From Cinclus cinclus (lineage: Eukaryota > Chordata > Aves > Passeriformes > Cinclidae), in contig NC_085046.1 in assembly GCF_963662255.1 (NCBI RefSeq), positions 143,731,762-143,795,761 on the forward strand: DNA of 64,000 bases, given 5' to 3'. The notes under the pieces were generated by a model. The model did not search any database. It was not told the origin of the DNA and was given only the letters and a program-made list of their open reading frames with translations. Positions 37,106 through 49,938 of this stretch are shown here, in pieces. The translations under genes were made by a program, and so were the position numbers. Each line of letters begins with the position of its first letter. Within the stretch, counting starts at the first letter, position 1.

Positions 37106-39137
37106 AATCTAAACACATTGGAGCTGAACTCAGGACTAAAGTAATTGGGGTCTTTTAAAAGCCTACACTGATAGGCAGCAGAATAATAATTTCAGTTTGC
37201 TGGGTCCTCTGGAAAGGACAATAGGTAACAGTCCCCATCATTGCTGAAATCATGAAAACAACCATATGATCCTATTGAAGAGGTAATCAGGAAGGAAAAA
37301 ATGATATTACACAATATGAGCTTGATTAATAGAGAGAAGTTGGTCAAATTTTATACTTCAGACTCTAAATGACCTGTCTATCTGGAAACAGATGGCACCT
37401 TAAATTATTTCTACTTTGATTAATCAAGGTAGCAATTAGTAAAACTGGTGTCTTGTCAATTAACAGGAATTTAGAATGAGTTACATTTGTGCTGGGAAAG
37501 TGCTTGTGATTTGTGTTTTGAATAAATAGGAAAAGAAGAAGTTCCTGAGGTATTCAATGAGGGCTAAAATTTAATGCCTGTGTATTAGAAAAGCAAATCA
37601 AGTCCTAAGCCAAGAACACGGACTATTGTGCTACTGCCTTCTGCCAAATGCAATAGAGCTTGGACAGAAAAACATCCTAAAACTGTCCACATTTTGAAAT
37701 GTGGTTATTTCTGAGATCTGCAAAGCCCACAAGTGTGCCCAGAATAGCCTGAATTAAGGAAGGAGGGCAAGTCAAGGAAGAGCTGTTTGAAGTGTGTTCT
37801 TCATTTTGTTTGGTTTCCTTATCTTCACTGTGTGCTGCCCAGCCCTGGCTGGACACTGTTTCTCTCCAGGCTGGTTCAGCCTCTCTGTGCAGATGGTGTA
37901 TGACACCTCAGCTCCCCGGAGAGGAGCCTTGCCCTTGGCTCAGACAGACAACCACACTGCTGTCCAACGAGAAACCTGGCTCAGAGTACACATGGATGGA
38001 CACATAGTACCTTCCCCTAAAAGAAGGGCTCTAAAGCATGAGCATTTGCTGTCCTGGAGCATAGCAGAGCTGTTGATACCAAGATGGAAAACAAAGAGAC
38101 AATATAAGGAAACAATGAGACTAATGCTTCTTATAATGTCTAGCTGAGGGGAAAAGAAGGTTGTTTATCTCTGAGAGCAGCCCACCAAAAAGAAAACAGC
38201 CCTGTGAGCAGAGAACCAAACCCTGCTTCAGAGCAGCACCCCAGAAACAGCCACCCCCAGCTGCCTCCAGAGGAGCTTGCTTACCCTGACAGTTAAGTGG
38301 AAACCCAAAGTTTTAAACTTCTTGCCTTCTCTCATGCTGTTTGAAGTCCCTGAGAGGGAAAAACAGGGCAAAATTAATTAAGAAATGCTGGTCATTCTTC
38401 TTTTTGGCTAGGTATATTCCTTTGTGCCCTGTCTTGTTTTTCTGGTGCTTTCAGGTCCCAGACTCCATTCAGCACCGCTTCAAGGGATTCAAGCATAGTC
38501 CAATCAGTCAATTCTCACTCACTGCAACATTTTTAACACCTCTCAAATCTACCCTGTCCACTGGTAGAGTGAGACTTCTGAAGCACTCTGACAAGTTTCC
38601 AGTGCAGAGTACCATGACCTCTGTCTCCCACCCTCATCCAGCCCTTTCTGTGGCATTGACTGAGCCTGCTGGCTCCTCGGTTTTGGGCACTGAGCTCAAA
38701 GTCACTTCACCTTCTCTTAACTCTAGCAGGAGGTTGTAAAGTTGCTCTGAAATAAGATATGGTCCAAAAGAATGCTTGAAAAAACAAAAATTCCTCGCTG
38801 TTCAAGGGAATAAAATCAACAATATTGGTGGGCTTGAAATTCTTCTCTGCCTTTCTCTTCTTTGCTCTGCCAGTCACAGAGCAAAGGCCCTCAGTGATCA
38901 AGGAGGCATTAATTGATGTCCAGCTCAGCAGGATCCACTTAGCAGTTCCTCTCTGTGCTCTGTGCTTTGGTTTCTCCTCCAGTTTGTCCTTTTGATGCTC
39001 TCTCAGGCTTTTTATTAGTAGAAGTTCAGAGATGCTGCAGCCATTAGACTTCTGTTTTGTCCAGACAGTTCCTGAGGATCCACTAGCTACATCTATATGA
39101 GTCTACAAAAGGACCAGGACTCATTGGCTGCCCCTCG
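37106..39137. other. Unique noncoding stretch
   Basis: No gene recognised. The 132-codon frame at 38341-38739 has no domain and a composition typical of noncoding sequence. The frames at 37792-38147 overlap in two phases. Confidence 0.5.
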
Positions 39138-39686
39138 TGTAAGGACTTAAAGAGCACAGCTGACTGTCTCAAACACCACCAAGGCCACAGAGGGAACTTG
39201 CAATAACATAAGCCACCATGGCAGGAACTTGAGATAAGCACAGAAGAGAGGAATTTCTGACAGTAAGGCGCAAATTCCGGGCCTGGGGAAGCTGAGATCT
39301 GGTGAGTGCATCTGATTAACACATCCAGATGGAAATTCCCACTGTGGCAAAGTGTGGGAAAGTAAGCAACTGTTCCTACACATATCACCCCAAGCTATGG
39401 AAACAGCTCCTACAACCACCCCAGAAACACCCGTAACTTGAACTGTATAAAGCTGGTAGGCTCAGAAGAATGACTCTGGACTCCCACCACTAGGAAGCCC
39501 ATGGTGAAGAAGAGCCAATGGGATACTGCTGGATCCAGGGATGGTGACAATATTCTGCTTGATCGCTCTCTCTTGTTCTCTTTTCTATCTCTTTCTACCT
39601 CTTCACCTCACATTCATAATTAAATAAAATCCATATTATTGTCTTCAGTATATGGTTTTGTTTGCACCTTAGTTGGGGCAGAGGCA
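39138..39686 (+). mobile_element. Probable solo LTR of an endogenous retrovirus
   Basis: The segment has the layout of an LTR read on the plus strand. It starts TGTAAGGACTT. A TATAAA box lies at 39446 in the context ACTTGAACTG-TATAAAGCTGG. A pyrimidine-rich stretch of CT words follows (39558-39605), then AATAAA at 39623, then a GT-rich U5-like end with TATGGTTTTGTTTGCACC and GGGGCAGAGGCA. This ordering and the wording of the right end resemble songbird ERV LTRs. The flanks CCTCG before and CCTCT after could be an imperfect 5-bp target duplication. No internal retroviral genes follow, because a CR1 end begins within 60 bp, so it would be a solo LTR. The borders are a best guess. Confidence 0.58.
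39446..39451 (+). promoter_or_regulatory. TATA box of the probable LTR
   Basis: TATAAA followed by GCTGG, 177 bases upstream of the AATAAA signal at 39623-39628. This spacing suits an LTR U3-R boundary. Current activity is unknown. Confidence 0.5.
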
Positions 39687-39739
39687 CCTCTTGCTAATTG
39701 CACCTTTGCATAGCACTGCATGGTTACAGCACTGCATAG

Positions 39740-39892
39740 CAGGCTGCTCAGAGAGGGTGTGGAGTGGCTCCCTCAGTGGAGACATTCCAGAGCTGTCTGG
39801 ACACAATCTTGTGCCATGTGCTCTGGGTTGGACCAGCTGAGCCACTGCGGTCCCTTCCAACTGCACCCATCCTGGGATTCTGGGATTCTATG
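39740..39892 (+). mobile_element. CR1 LINE, short 3' end
   Basis: Plus-orientation CR1 end: a GCTGCTCAGAGAGGGTGTGG start, GTGGCTCCCTCAGTGGAGAC, TGTCTGGACACAATC, GGGTTGGACCAGCTGAG, GCGGTCCCTTCCAACTGCA, and the tail ATTCTGGGATTCTATG. Only about 150 bp remain. The subfamily matches the minus-strand copy at 13874-14140. Just upstream, AGCACTGCAT occurs twice in the gap between LTR and CR1. Confidence 0.9.
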
Positions 39893-41923
39893 CCCCATAA
39901 GGTCACTTCTCTCCCCTGCTGCCACAGGTTAGCCTCATCCCTGCTCCTTACTGAGACTCATGCTTGCCTGTACTGTTCCTGAAGGTGTGTTTTTTGAGGA
40001 ACTTGCCCTGGTCACAACCGTGCCAAGGAGCATGGTAATGCTGCACAGTCTGGACGGTTCTTGCACCCGTGTCATACCCCTGTTCAGTTTCTTAGTTCAG
40101 GTATTATTACTTATTCCAGTTTAGCTATTGAGGGCAAGTTTCTCCAGACTTAATGTCTAGGATAAGATGTAAACACATTTCTGCATACCATAAGCTTTCA
40201 ATATGTCTACATATTTTTGTAATTCCTGCATCATAGATAAGTCTGCATGTGGATATGATCACAAAAATAACCATGGGATGTGCAAGCGAATACAGCAGAA
40301 AACTGTGAAATGCTCTCTTATATTTCCATTTCAGAACAAATGTCCAGCAACATTCTTTTTCAATTTTTTTTAAGGTTTTCAAATGCTGACACATCAGTAT
40401 TTGAAAATTTCATTCTGTGTGTCAGTAAAGTAGAAGAAGTTATTTCTCCATTGCTCTTTGATAAAACTTGACAGAAGAATAGAACATTTTTCTGTATATT
40501 CAAGATTCACTGGCTTTCTGTACAGTTGCAATACAGTTAGTGAAAACATGAGCATCATCATGAGGTGAGATAAGAAATTTGTGTGCAAGAGAAAGAGATA
40601 TCTCCCATTCTCTGAAGGGAACATTTCTCAAATTTACAGCTTCTTACTGAAAATTCCCCTTGCTGTTATTGGTGCTGAGTGCATCCAAAATAACAGCAAT
40701 TTCATTGGACATATTTCATTGTGTCAGGCACACAAATACAGACAAGCTTTAGTCAGGCTGATGTTGCCAAGCAAGCTCTCCACATAATAGGAATAAGAGA
40801 CCAGCCATACTGGCTCAGAGCATGTGTGCAAATAGTGAAGAGTTTTATATTGTACTTGGATTTCATGAGGGCAAAAGGAGCATCACGTGGCCATAGGTAG
40901 GTAATGAGATGAGCAAGTACATTCAAGACCTCAAAACAGTAGTGAGAATGACAAAGTCAATATGATAGGTTTAAGTCAGTTTACTATAGGCTTGTTCATG
41001 TCAAAGGAACAGCATACACTCAGCATAAAATGCTGACGACAATCACCATGTAAAACATGTAATAAAAAGATGAGAGTAAGCAATAGAAAATAGGTTCTTT
41101 CTAACTTAACCAGGGGAAATTCTCCATTATTAACTCTGATGTCAGATCAGGTTTTTATTCCCATATTGAGTCAGAAGAGAGCAGTCAGATAGACACATCT
41201 GTCCCACACTCCTCCTCAAGAACCACCATAACTCACTGCTCAGGAACAGCCCAGCATGCTGTGCCTCAGATTTATGCACTAGGTAAAGCTACAAGGTAAA
41301 AGCAACTACATGAAAACACTTTAGACATATTTGTGTCCCTTTCCAGGTTTGTGTTTTATGGCTGTAGATTTTGCTCTTCCCAAAGGACATCAGCCAGATG
41401 GGGCTGTGGATGTTTGTAGTGTCACAAACCATTTACATCTGACCCACTCAGACGCTGATGAAAAGTGCAGTGAAGCCAGTGACACTTTTCATTCTTTTTT
41501 GTGGCACTGGATCAGGTTTTTGAAACTTGGAATTGACATGGGAGAGAAGATCCTGTACAGGTGGCTACCTCAGAATGGAAAACACATGGATTTTACTTTT
41601 CTGAATCTAGACATAGTTGAGCAAGTTTTTTGAATCTAAAATGATGCTTCCACCTCAGAAACTGGGAGACAGAGACATCCTTATATACAGTCTGACTAGG
41701 ACATGCCAGCCTTGGGCAATGATACATTAGTCACAAGTATTAACATCTTCATCAGCAGAAAAAGCAGGGGGATGGCTCAGGAAGTCTGAAATCTTGTTAC
41801 TTCTAAGTCAGCAGCAGATTTCACATTGCGAATCATTCTTGTTTACTCATGTGGTTGGATTCTGCCTGCAGCTTGTTTCCTTGTGAAATCTGGTGATTGA
41901 AGGACAATCTCAGGTTTGGGAAG
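39893..41923. other. Unique noncoding stretch
   Basis: No gene or transposon recognised. Frames are up to 100 codons (41331-41633) and lack recognisable domains. Confidence 0.55.
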
Positions 41924-42012
41924 ATTGAAGATGGAAGTGCCAGGGCACATCAGTATTACTCTTAAATTCCAGTGCTGCATTCATCAGTATAATCACCAAG
42001 TTACTAAAATTT
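41924..42012 (+). repeat. Unclassified dispersed repeat, copy A
   Basis: Begins ATTGAAGATGGAAGTGCCAG, continues GCACATCAGTATTACT and ends TTACTAAAATTT. The same words in the same order and orientation occur at 44502-44594. The left 47 bases match at about 43 positions and the right 12 are identical, with a more divergent middle. It does not match CR1 or the LTRs in this window. Confidence 0.7.
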
Positions 42013-42849
42013 ACAAGACTGATAGCTTGGCTCTGAGCTATGCTGGCCCTCAGGAGAATGAGGAAGTAGAAAATGAAGGGGAGGAGGAAAGCAGTGAAAA
42101 TATTTAATAGTAAAATATTGTGAGATTTTGAAATTTCTTCTCTGGAAAAACTGCATCCCCCATTTTTTCTCCTGCAGGTAATAGCTATAAAGAGCCTTTG
42201 ACCTCAAATGCAACTGCTTTAGGGAAATAAAAATAAGAGAAGATAAGAATTATCTCTGTTGCTCTTATTTGAGTTGTAAGCAGTTTCCTTGGACAGAGTA
42301 ACAACAGGATGCACATAGGGAAGAGAAAAGAACAGCAAAGATAAAACCTGCCATTTCTGATTTTGGTGCTAACTCTCGTAAACATACTCACTGTAGGAGA
42401 CAGACAGACACAACATACTTTCAGGCCACCTGGAGACCTGGCAAACTTATGTCATTGTGGTGCTCTTTAGAACATTGCTATTCAGCTGCCTTTTTGGTGA
42501 TGAGTTCACAGCCAAATGTTCTCTGAGCATGATCCATCTTTAAGCACATGGCAAGAAAAAATGGGAAAGAGAAAAAGAAAATGTAGAAAGGGAAAGAAAA
42601 TATAGAGATTGTATAACCTTGAGCAGTTCAAGCTTTAGCAAAAGCCAATTGACAAAGAAGGAAAAAAAGCTAAATACATTTCTTCTTATCCATTTTGCCC
42701 AGTCATCTCTCAAAGTGAATACATGAAAGTTCAGCAACATCAGTGATTTTTGGAGTTCATCAGACAGAAGGAATGACACTGATCCTTTCCACCTCTTCTT
42801 CAGTTATCACTCATATAATGTCAAACAAATTAGCTCAAAAAACCTTGTT
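42013..42849. other. Unique noncoding stretch between repeat copy A and a CR1 end
   Basis: Nothing recognised. The small frame at 41916-42107 that starts in the repeat ends with a Glu-rich run and has no known family. Confidence 0.5.
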
Positions 42850-43026
42850 AGGTGAGGCACTGGAACAGGTTACCCAGGAATGCTGTGAATGTCCCACCCT
42901 GGGAAGGGTTGCCCTGGGCAACCTGATCTCATGGGTGGCATCCCTGCCCATGGTGGGGGGGTTGGAACTAAATGATCTTAAAGGCTCCTTTCAACCCAAA
43001 GTATTCTATGATTCCATGATTCTGTG
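42850..43026 (+). mobile_element. CR1 LINE, short 3' end
   Basis: Plus-orientation CR1: GGTGAGGCACTGGAACAGGT, TACCCAGGAATGCTGTGAAT, a CCCTGCCCATGGTGGGGGG block, GTTGGAACTAAATGATCTTA, CCTTTCAACCCAAAGTATTC and a tail of octamer-like units (ATTCTATG, ATTCCATG, ATTCTGTG). It is followed directly by 13 A (43027-43039). The segment GATCTCATGGGTGGCATCCC replaces the usual GGTCTAGTGGAAGGTGTCCC, a modest subfamily or decay difference. Confidence 0.94.
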
Positions 43027-43039
43027 AAAAAAAAAAAAA

Positions 43040-44501
43040 TTGTGTAAGTCCCATTGACTCATTTTCTTCTTTGTTAGTTAGCCCTTCTAACCAATACAAC
43101 AATTTAATCAGATGATTTCCATTTCTACACTTCTCTTGTTTACAAAACAGGTCTTAGCACTGTCTTTGGTTGGCATCCATAGACCCTCTCTTTGGATTTA
43201 GATGTCTGTATGTCTGTCTTTACCTCTTGCTGACATTTGAACAATCTCTGGTATCAATTTGAATTAGTTTTTGTTTACGTTGGGTGATGTTAAGTCTAGA
43301 CCTCTACAGAAGCATTCTGTTCTATCTTCCTCCATGGTCTAGGAAACCATCTGGACCCTGTGGTATCATTTTCTATTTGAAAATTTGGGATACATACAGA
43401 AGTCCTATCTGCTCTAGGAATCATGTTAGGGAGCAGAAAAGGATAGCAAGAGCACACTGAAATCTCTTCAGAAGTATCTGTTCCCATCAGGAAGCAGACG
43501 GTTTGCAATCTGTCTATAGTCTTGAGGATCAACTTGAGTTTGACTTGTTTGGTATCTAATTTAAGACACCATGATGCTGTCCCTGAAAAAAATCCCCTGG
43601 CAAAACCTGTTTGGCCCAGGGAGCTTTGCATTCCTCCTTGTTTCTTGCTGTTCTGAGATTATCATCATAGGAAAGAGTTTGCACACCTTAATAATGAGTG
43701 AAGACTCTTAGATCCAGATCATAGCTCAAACTGAAGCTGAAGCCAGGGATCAACTTTTAAATATCATTTTGTTTAATTAATTTCACAGGAACTTGTCTTT
43801 CCCAAAAATCCTCAGATGCAAGGTTAGTGAGGTGATCTGGATCTTATGAGACAAGAGAAAAGCATGGTTTTGGTTTGGAAGCTGCTCTTAACCTGCCCCA
43901 GGAAGTCAGCCACCAAGTGACCCCAGCCATGAGGCATTAAGAACTCCATCTCCAGCAAGACTGGTCTCTCCTGCCAGTTATCCATAAATCCATAGCCAGC
44001 ATTAAAAGGATGGAGAGACCCACACTCAGGAGCAGGATGGCTGAAACTCCTTCCCCTCTTAAGGCATAGAGCTGGTGAGTGAAAAGGTTCACTGGGTTCA
44101 AGTGCAGGTTTCTGGTATCATGGAGTCATACTCTCATCATCATATTGCTTCAGTATTAAAGCATTTCACCAATGTCAAGGTGAAATACTATATTTCTTGT
44201 GAAAAAACTCACGATAGCTTAGGGGCTTTTTTATTAATTTTAGTAATTTATTCATTTTAGTAATGTGTTAAGAATATAATTAAAAATTCAGGGAAAGGGT
44301 TCACCATTCTTATTTTGTGATATAATTTTTAGCGTATCATTTTCTTTTAGGTTTTGTCACTGCACATTTTTCTGAAATACATCTATTTTAAATAGCAAAT
44401 TTTTAAATTGATGTTATAATTAGAGTCTCCCTGTTAAGAAATCAACGTTCTTTATTTTCAGGTATGCAGTGAGGAACAGGTAGATAATGATAGTAAAGGT
44501 T
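43040..44501. other. Unique noncoding stretch
   Basis: No recognised gene. The 111-codon minus-strand frame at 43296-43631 shows no domain. Confidence 0.5.
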
Positions 44502-44594
44502 ATTGAAGATGGAAGTGCCAAGGCACATCAGTATTACTGTTTAATTCTATTCATGCACTAGTAAAATACTATACACCTCAGATTACTAAAATTT
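44502..44594 (+). repeat. Unclassified dispersed repeat, copy B
   Basis: Begins ATTGAAGATGGAAGTGCCAA, continues GGCACATCAGTATTACTG and ends GATTACTAAAATTT, as in copy A 2.6 kb upstream. The middle third differs from copy A and carries a small insertion. Flanking sequences of the two copies do not match, which favours a dispersed element over a plain segmental duplication. Confidence 0.7.
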
Positions 44595-47500
44595 CCCCGA
44601 GTGTTAACAGAAAGGGTTTCTGTTTATTTTCTTCCCTTATAAGGATGGAGTCTTGCTCTAGAAGCTGTTTTAATATATTATATTAGGTACTAGTTCTCAT
44701 TTTTTGTTGTGGTTGCAAACGTGTGTAACTGGTATAGTTGCCTCTGAAACATTATGTGTAGATGGGGTCACTGGTGTTCAAGAGAAAACAGTCCATGCTA
44801 AAGTGAGTCACAGAACAAAGGCATGGAGAAGAGAATGGAGGTTCATCTAAGAAGAGAGTACTAGGTAAAAATCTGGTCTGTTTTGCTAAATTAGGGTTTT
44901 TGAATTCATCAGGAAAGTAAATAGTAGAGAGCAAGATGAAGCAATAAGCCAACACTGGTATAAGCTATATAGACAAAGGTTATTAAATATCAGGTACTTC
45001 CATAACTAACATTCATTTTGGACTTGTGAGAGTGAAATATTTAAAATCTTTTCAGACTGAGCTTGATATCTTCAAGTAAGTGTTAGTATGAAACGACAGC
45101 ACTGGAATTGGCCTTGGGTAACTCTCTTTGGCCCCTCTAATCCAGAAGTGTAGTCCTTATTCTGAGAAAGTCTGAATGAGATGGACAAGAAGATGCATGA
45201 AAAAGGCAGACATAAGGAGAACCCATCAAAAAATATGCTCGATTGCCAAGTGAAATGATCCCCACACACATACACCAAATGCCAGCTTTTCAGATGTAAT
45301 TGGAGATCTGAAAGTCAAATTGTGACCTTTCTGCCTAGTTCCCATTCACCAGGAATAAAGATATTTGTGATCAGAATTTAGCTGTTTTGCAGGGTATTTT
45401 TGGTAGTAATGCATGAGGCTGAATATCATTGCTTCCTTTATCGAGAGACAAGTTCACTCTGTGAAACTCAGACTCAAAATGTGGCAGACAAGAAATGTGT
45501 CTGAATCACACAGAAAAGCCAGATCTAATGACTCACAAAATACTATATTCACCCAGATCCTTGGGCTCTTCTTTTATTTCTACAGCCACTTACTGTGTGA
45601 TTTGTGTTCAAATCTACTACAAGGTAGCTCAGAAAGTCAATATGGGTCAAATCAGAAGCTCAGATGAATTTTTACTCTGTGACTGATTCAAGGCACAGGC
45701 ACCTAGCAAAGAGCAGGGGATGTAAAACAGTCTGGTTAACTCTGCCCTGTGATGTGAATTCACTGCCAAACACTCTTGGCACATCCTTGTTACAGAAATG
45801 CCTATGATGATGTCTCCATGTGTTACCTGCACAGTAGCTTTAATAATGACAGATGTCCTAGATGAACTAATACATATCTTTCAGATCCAGACTCCATGGA
45901 CCTAAGTTGAAACTACTAATCAGAGACAGAGAAAAAAAAATTACTGAAATAGAAGGAAGGCAGAATGGGTCACAAGAAGTAAATTAAAAGAATGATCTCA
46001 GTGCTGCCTATAATGTGTTCTAGTAATAAATTAATCAACTGCATGATAAAAATCTCTAGGCAATTCTGTTAACATAAACTAGGTGAAATCTGACTTTGAA
46101 TGTCTTTCGTAGAGTATTTTCCCAGGTTAGTATGTAGGTCAAATGACACACTGAGGCTCAGTGTTCACAAGAATGGCAAAATGAATCATACGGCAACTCC
46201 AGGCTCTTTTAGTCAATAATCCATTAATGTAGAGAAGCTATGTTTGATTCATAGCTACAGACATCTGGGGGCATGATTCTGCTGCCATTGGAAGCATGGC
46301 ACATAAATCACATAAAGTTAAAGGAAAACACAGCAACTGACAACTCTGTGAGATGATGTCTGCAAAGAAGGTAGAAAGCTGTAATTCTTCCTGAAATTGT
46401 GAATCACAGGTCTATTAAAAAAAAAAAAAAAACAAAAAAACCCCACAAATTGTTTCTGGCACTTCCTAAAGACAGAATTCTGAGAGCTATCAAATATTTG
46501 GTCTTTCAGTATGGTTTGACAATAACTTCACTTCCAGAACAAAACATGGACCATTTCTCAAAATCAATAAACCTCAGGGTTTGGATGAGATGTAGGGAAA
46601 GACAGATAGGTTGGTTATCATTAACAGGAGGATAAAATAAATGGCACCAACTCATCTCAACTATTTAAACTGAAGAAAAAATATCACCAGAGAAAACAAC
46701 AGTCAAATAAACCCAACAAAAAAAAATAACCTAAACCAAAGCTTTATTCTCATGCTGAATATTATGAAATAATGGTACCCATTATTGCTTTGTAGTTCTC
46801 AGGTAATTGTAGACATTTTTTATTTTCAAGTTTTGGAAGGATAATGTAGGGTAGATACTTGATGACTTAGAGTTGTATAAAACAGGCATTGTAATTTAGG
46901 TAGCTAAACTGGTCTATATTCATTCTATCTCAAGCCCACATTCTGGGGAATCTGTTTTTCAGTGTGGCCCAAATTTACATGTCTAGGGGCACGGACAAGA
47001 AAATTACCTTCAGAAAGTTTGGGGGTTTCTGAAAGTCTTTGGTCAAAATCTTCACATACTTCTCAATTCATTCTACAGAGAGAATCACAGAAAATAGGAC
47101 AGCAACAGTTTTTGAAAGGTCATGCTGTGTATACTCAGGCACCAAAATCCACTCTTATCCAAACTTCTTCCAATTACAGCATTCAAGAGTAAAATATATA
47201 ATTTAGATGTGTCAGCTGCTCATGCTAGGCTGCTTTGCCTTTCCAAAGCAATCATCCCAAGGTCCTCACCTTCAGCTGAACTTTAAAATATAAAATCAAC
47301 ACACTTACTGAATTTAAAATGACTTACTGAAATGTTTTTACATGTTGAATTCTCCCCATTTCAGAGCAGAGGACATGAACCTCATGCACTTTTAGACAGA
47401 CTGTAAAACCTCTAAAAAGCAGCAAACCTGGAAAGGACCTGTGAGAAACCAAAGTAGCATTATGGACACTACTCAGAACTTAAGCAGAATAAGGAACTGT

Positions 47501-49796
47501 GCATGAATGTTTTGTATATTAACCTTTTTATGGCTATCTTCACTTTCTCACTGATGAGAGACCAATATTTGTCAAAGAATTCTCATTTAGACCTAACAGA
47601 TGAGACAAAAAACTATCCAGGCAACAAAGCAATGAGTTTGCTTTCATAGGATTTGCAACTAAACAGTATTTTCAACCTGAAATAGGCACCAATACACACA
47701 GAACAGAAAGCTTAAAGATTTCAAATCCCAGCAAATAAAAAAGAAGTAATAAAGGTAAAAAAACAAAAACCAAATCACTTTTAAAATAAATTTCCTTCTT
47801 TCAATGCAGATTTCCATAGTCTCCCTTGCCTGCATTGCTGTTTGGATTGACATCAATGACTGTATTTCCTTTCAAACAAGGTGGCTGTTGATAGGTCACA
47901 CAGCCCCCCACAGTAGGAGTGCCCTATTTTCTGACTACAAAATCTGCTGCTATTCACCTGTCCTAGGGCAGCCAAAAATCTACTGTTCAGTAGTCCTGGT
48001 CCCTGCTGTGTCTGCCCTACTTCATGGTATCAGGGTATGCTGTTACCAGTCTAATCTACCATGATTCAAAGGAATAATGTCAACATCTTTAATTTCTAAC
48101 CACAATGCCAGCGGCATCTCTGGAATCTGATTCCCCTGACAGCTCTTGGATCATACTTGAATTCTTACTGTATCAAAGGTTTTCTTTCAGTACCAGGTCC
48201 TGATCCTTTATTATTGAAAGGGATTCTTTTTTATCTCTGCATTTCTAGACCCCTGAATGAAATCAAACTTCCTAGGCAAAATTAGATAACCAGTAGCCTT
48301 AAAATCAAGGGGTAATGAATACTATATTTGTGATCTAAAAATGAACAAATCATGGGTTTGTGTTCTCAGGTCTTGATGTTCGCATGAAGTATGACAACCA
48401 TTCTGTCTCTCAATGGGAAAATGTCAATCCAAACTTTTTCACTGAGTGATAAACATTTTTCTTGATAAGAAACTTTAGATCAACTGTGAGATAGCATTTC
48501 TCTTATTTCATAAGATGTATAATTGAGAATGTCTGTATCTGAGCAAGTCACCAAAGGCTTCCTTGTAGTCAACAGACACCTAACCAGGGTGTTCAATGGA
48601 ATTTAGGATGAAATTCAATAAATTATTCTTATTATTCATACCAACTCTGAATTATAGGAAAAATCTTCATATAGGCTGAGAGGACCTCAAGAAGAGCTCA
48701 GATGATTGTCATACACTACTTCCTTGACTGTAACAAAAGCCCTAGTAAAATCTTCAAAGCATATTATAAATACCTAAAGATTTTGTCAGGCAAGTTTACC
48801 CTAGATATCTATGAGACTCCGTGTATACCATTAATTGCAGCTTATGGAGAAAGGCATCTCCAGAAGAGAATGTGTTCACCTGCATTACACACCTGTCCTG
48901 AGATCACAGCCCTCTAAATGCACTGGCCTTTCTCCGTGCTTATTCCTTGGGCCTAAATGAGTTGTGTACATTGGGGACCTGACCATCAGTAGGGCCAAAG
49001 ACTGGGGAGATGAGATCTAAACTGATGTTCTGTGCCTTTAATGGACAGAGATTAATGGGGTAAAAATAAAGCTTTTAACAAACAATTCTGCACAGCAAAT
49101 CAGCCATAGTGTAGTTCCAACTCCAAGATATTCTGGTTCCTCAATAAATTACCTGTGCCAAGTTTTTTCATTATAGTTTCCTCCTTTCTTTGTAATTGTG
49201 GTGTTCACCCTATTTTCAAATGATCATTGAACTGAGCAGCTTCTAGTGTCAACACTGGGATTTGATGTCTGCCTTCTTAACAGATTGAGAGGGGCATGGA
49301 CAGCTAGAAAGTCTGGAAATAGACTCACTTGGTTCATCTCTTTGCAGAAAAAGATTTCACACCTCTCTCTCCTTGCCCAGTATATATGCAAGCTTCTCTT
49401 CGGGCTTCTTAACATTGCTGTCTGCTCTGGCAGTTCTGTCTGTCTGCCATTCTGCTCTGAATTTAAAACAGGAGACAACCATTGCAAATCATAACAACCT
49501 CAGTCCTACCAAAGGCAAAAGAATTAGTACACAGCCAAAACTGCATTTCTAAGAGCTGTGTTTTCCCAGGTTGAGAACTAAAAAGATTATGCAATGGTAT
49601 CCTGTTATTTTGTATGAAGAACCAAAACAAGAATGTCAGGCTTTGTTTTAGGTTTTATTATATTTAGCTCCAAAATCCATATTCTGTTATTGCTGCTTTT
49701 CTAACCTGAATGACAGTAAATGTCTGTAATGTCTCACATCTAATAGGTGCACAATACTTCCATCCAATTATTCTATAAAGTTTACACAAGAAATTT
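44595..49796. other. Unique AT-rich noncoding stretch
   Basis: Five kb without a recognised element apart from a 16-A run at 46417-46432. Frames are below 90 codons. Nothing indicates an exon. Confidence 0.55.
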
Positions 49797-49938
49797 CATA
49801 GAATCACAGAATGTTTTGGGTTGGAAGGGACTTTAAAATTCACCCAGTTCCAAACCCCTGCCATGGGCAGGGACACCTTCCACCAGGCCAGCTTGATGGA
49901 AGCCCCATCAAGCCTGGCCTTGAACACGGCCAGGGATG
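49797..49938 (-). mobile_element. CR1 LINE, short 3' end
   Basis: The plus strand shows the complement of a CR1 terminus: CATAGAATCACAGAATG, TTTTGGGTTGGAAGGGACTT, a CCCCTGCCATGGGCAGGGAC block, ACCTTCCACCAGGCCAGC, CCCCATCAAGCCTGGCCTTG and AACACGGCCAGGGATG. Similarity stops abruptly near 49938, which marks the 5' truncation. It belongs to the same broad subfamily as the copies at 42850, 52212 and 58075. Confidence 0.93.

Noticed and set aside
38341..38739. 132-codon plus-strand frame with an AG near 38456 that could be an acceptor
   Set aside because: No domain or homologue recognised, no paired donor site, and the hydrophobic N-terminal part is not convincing.
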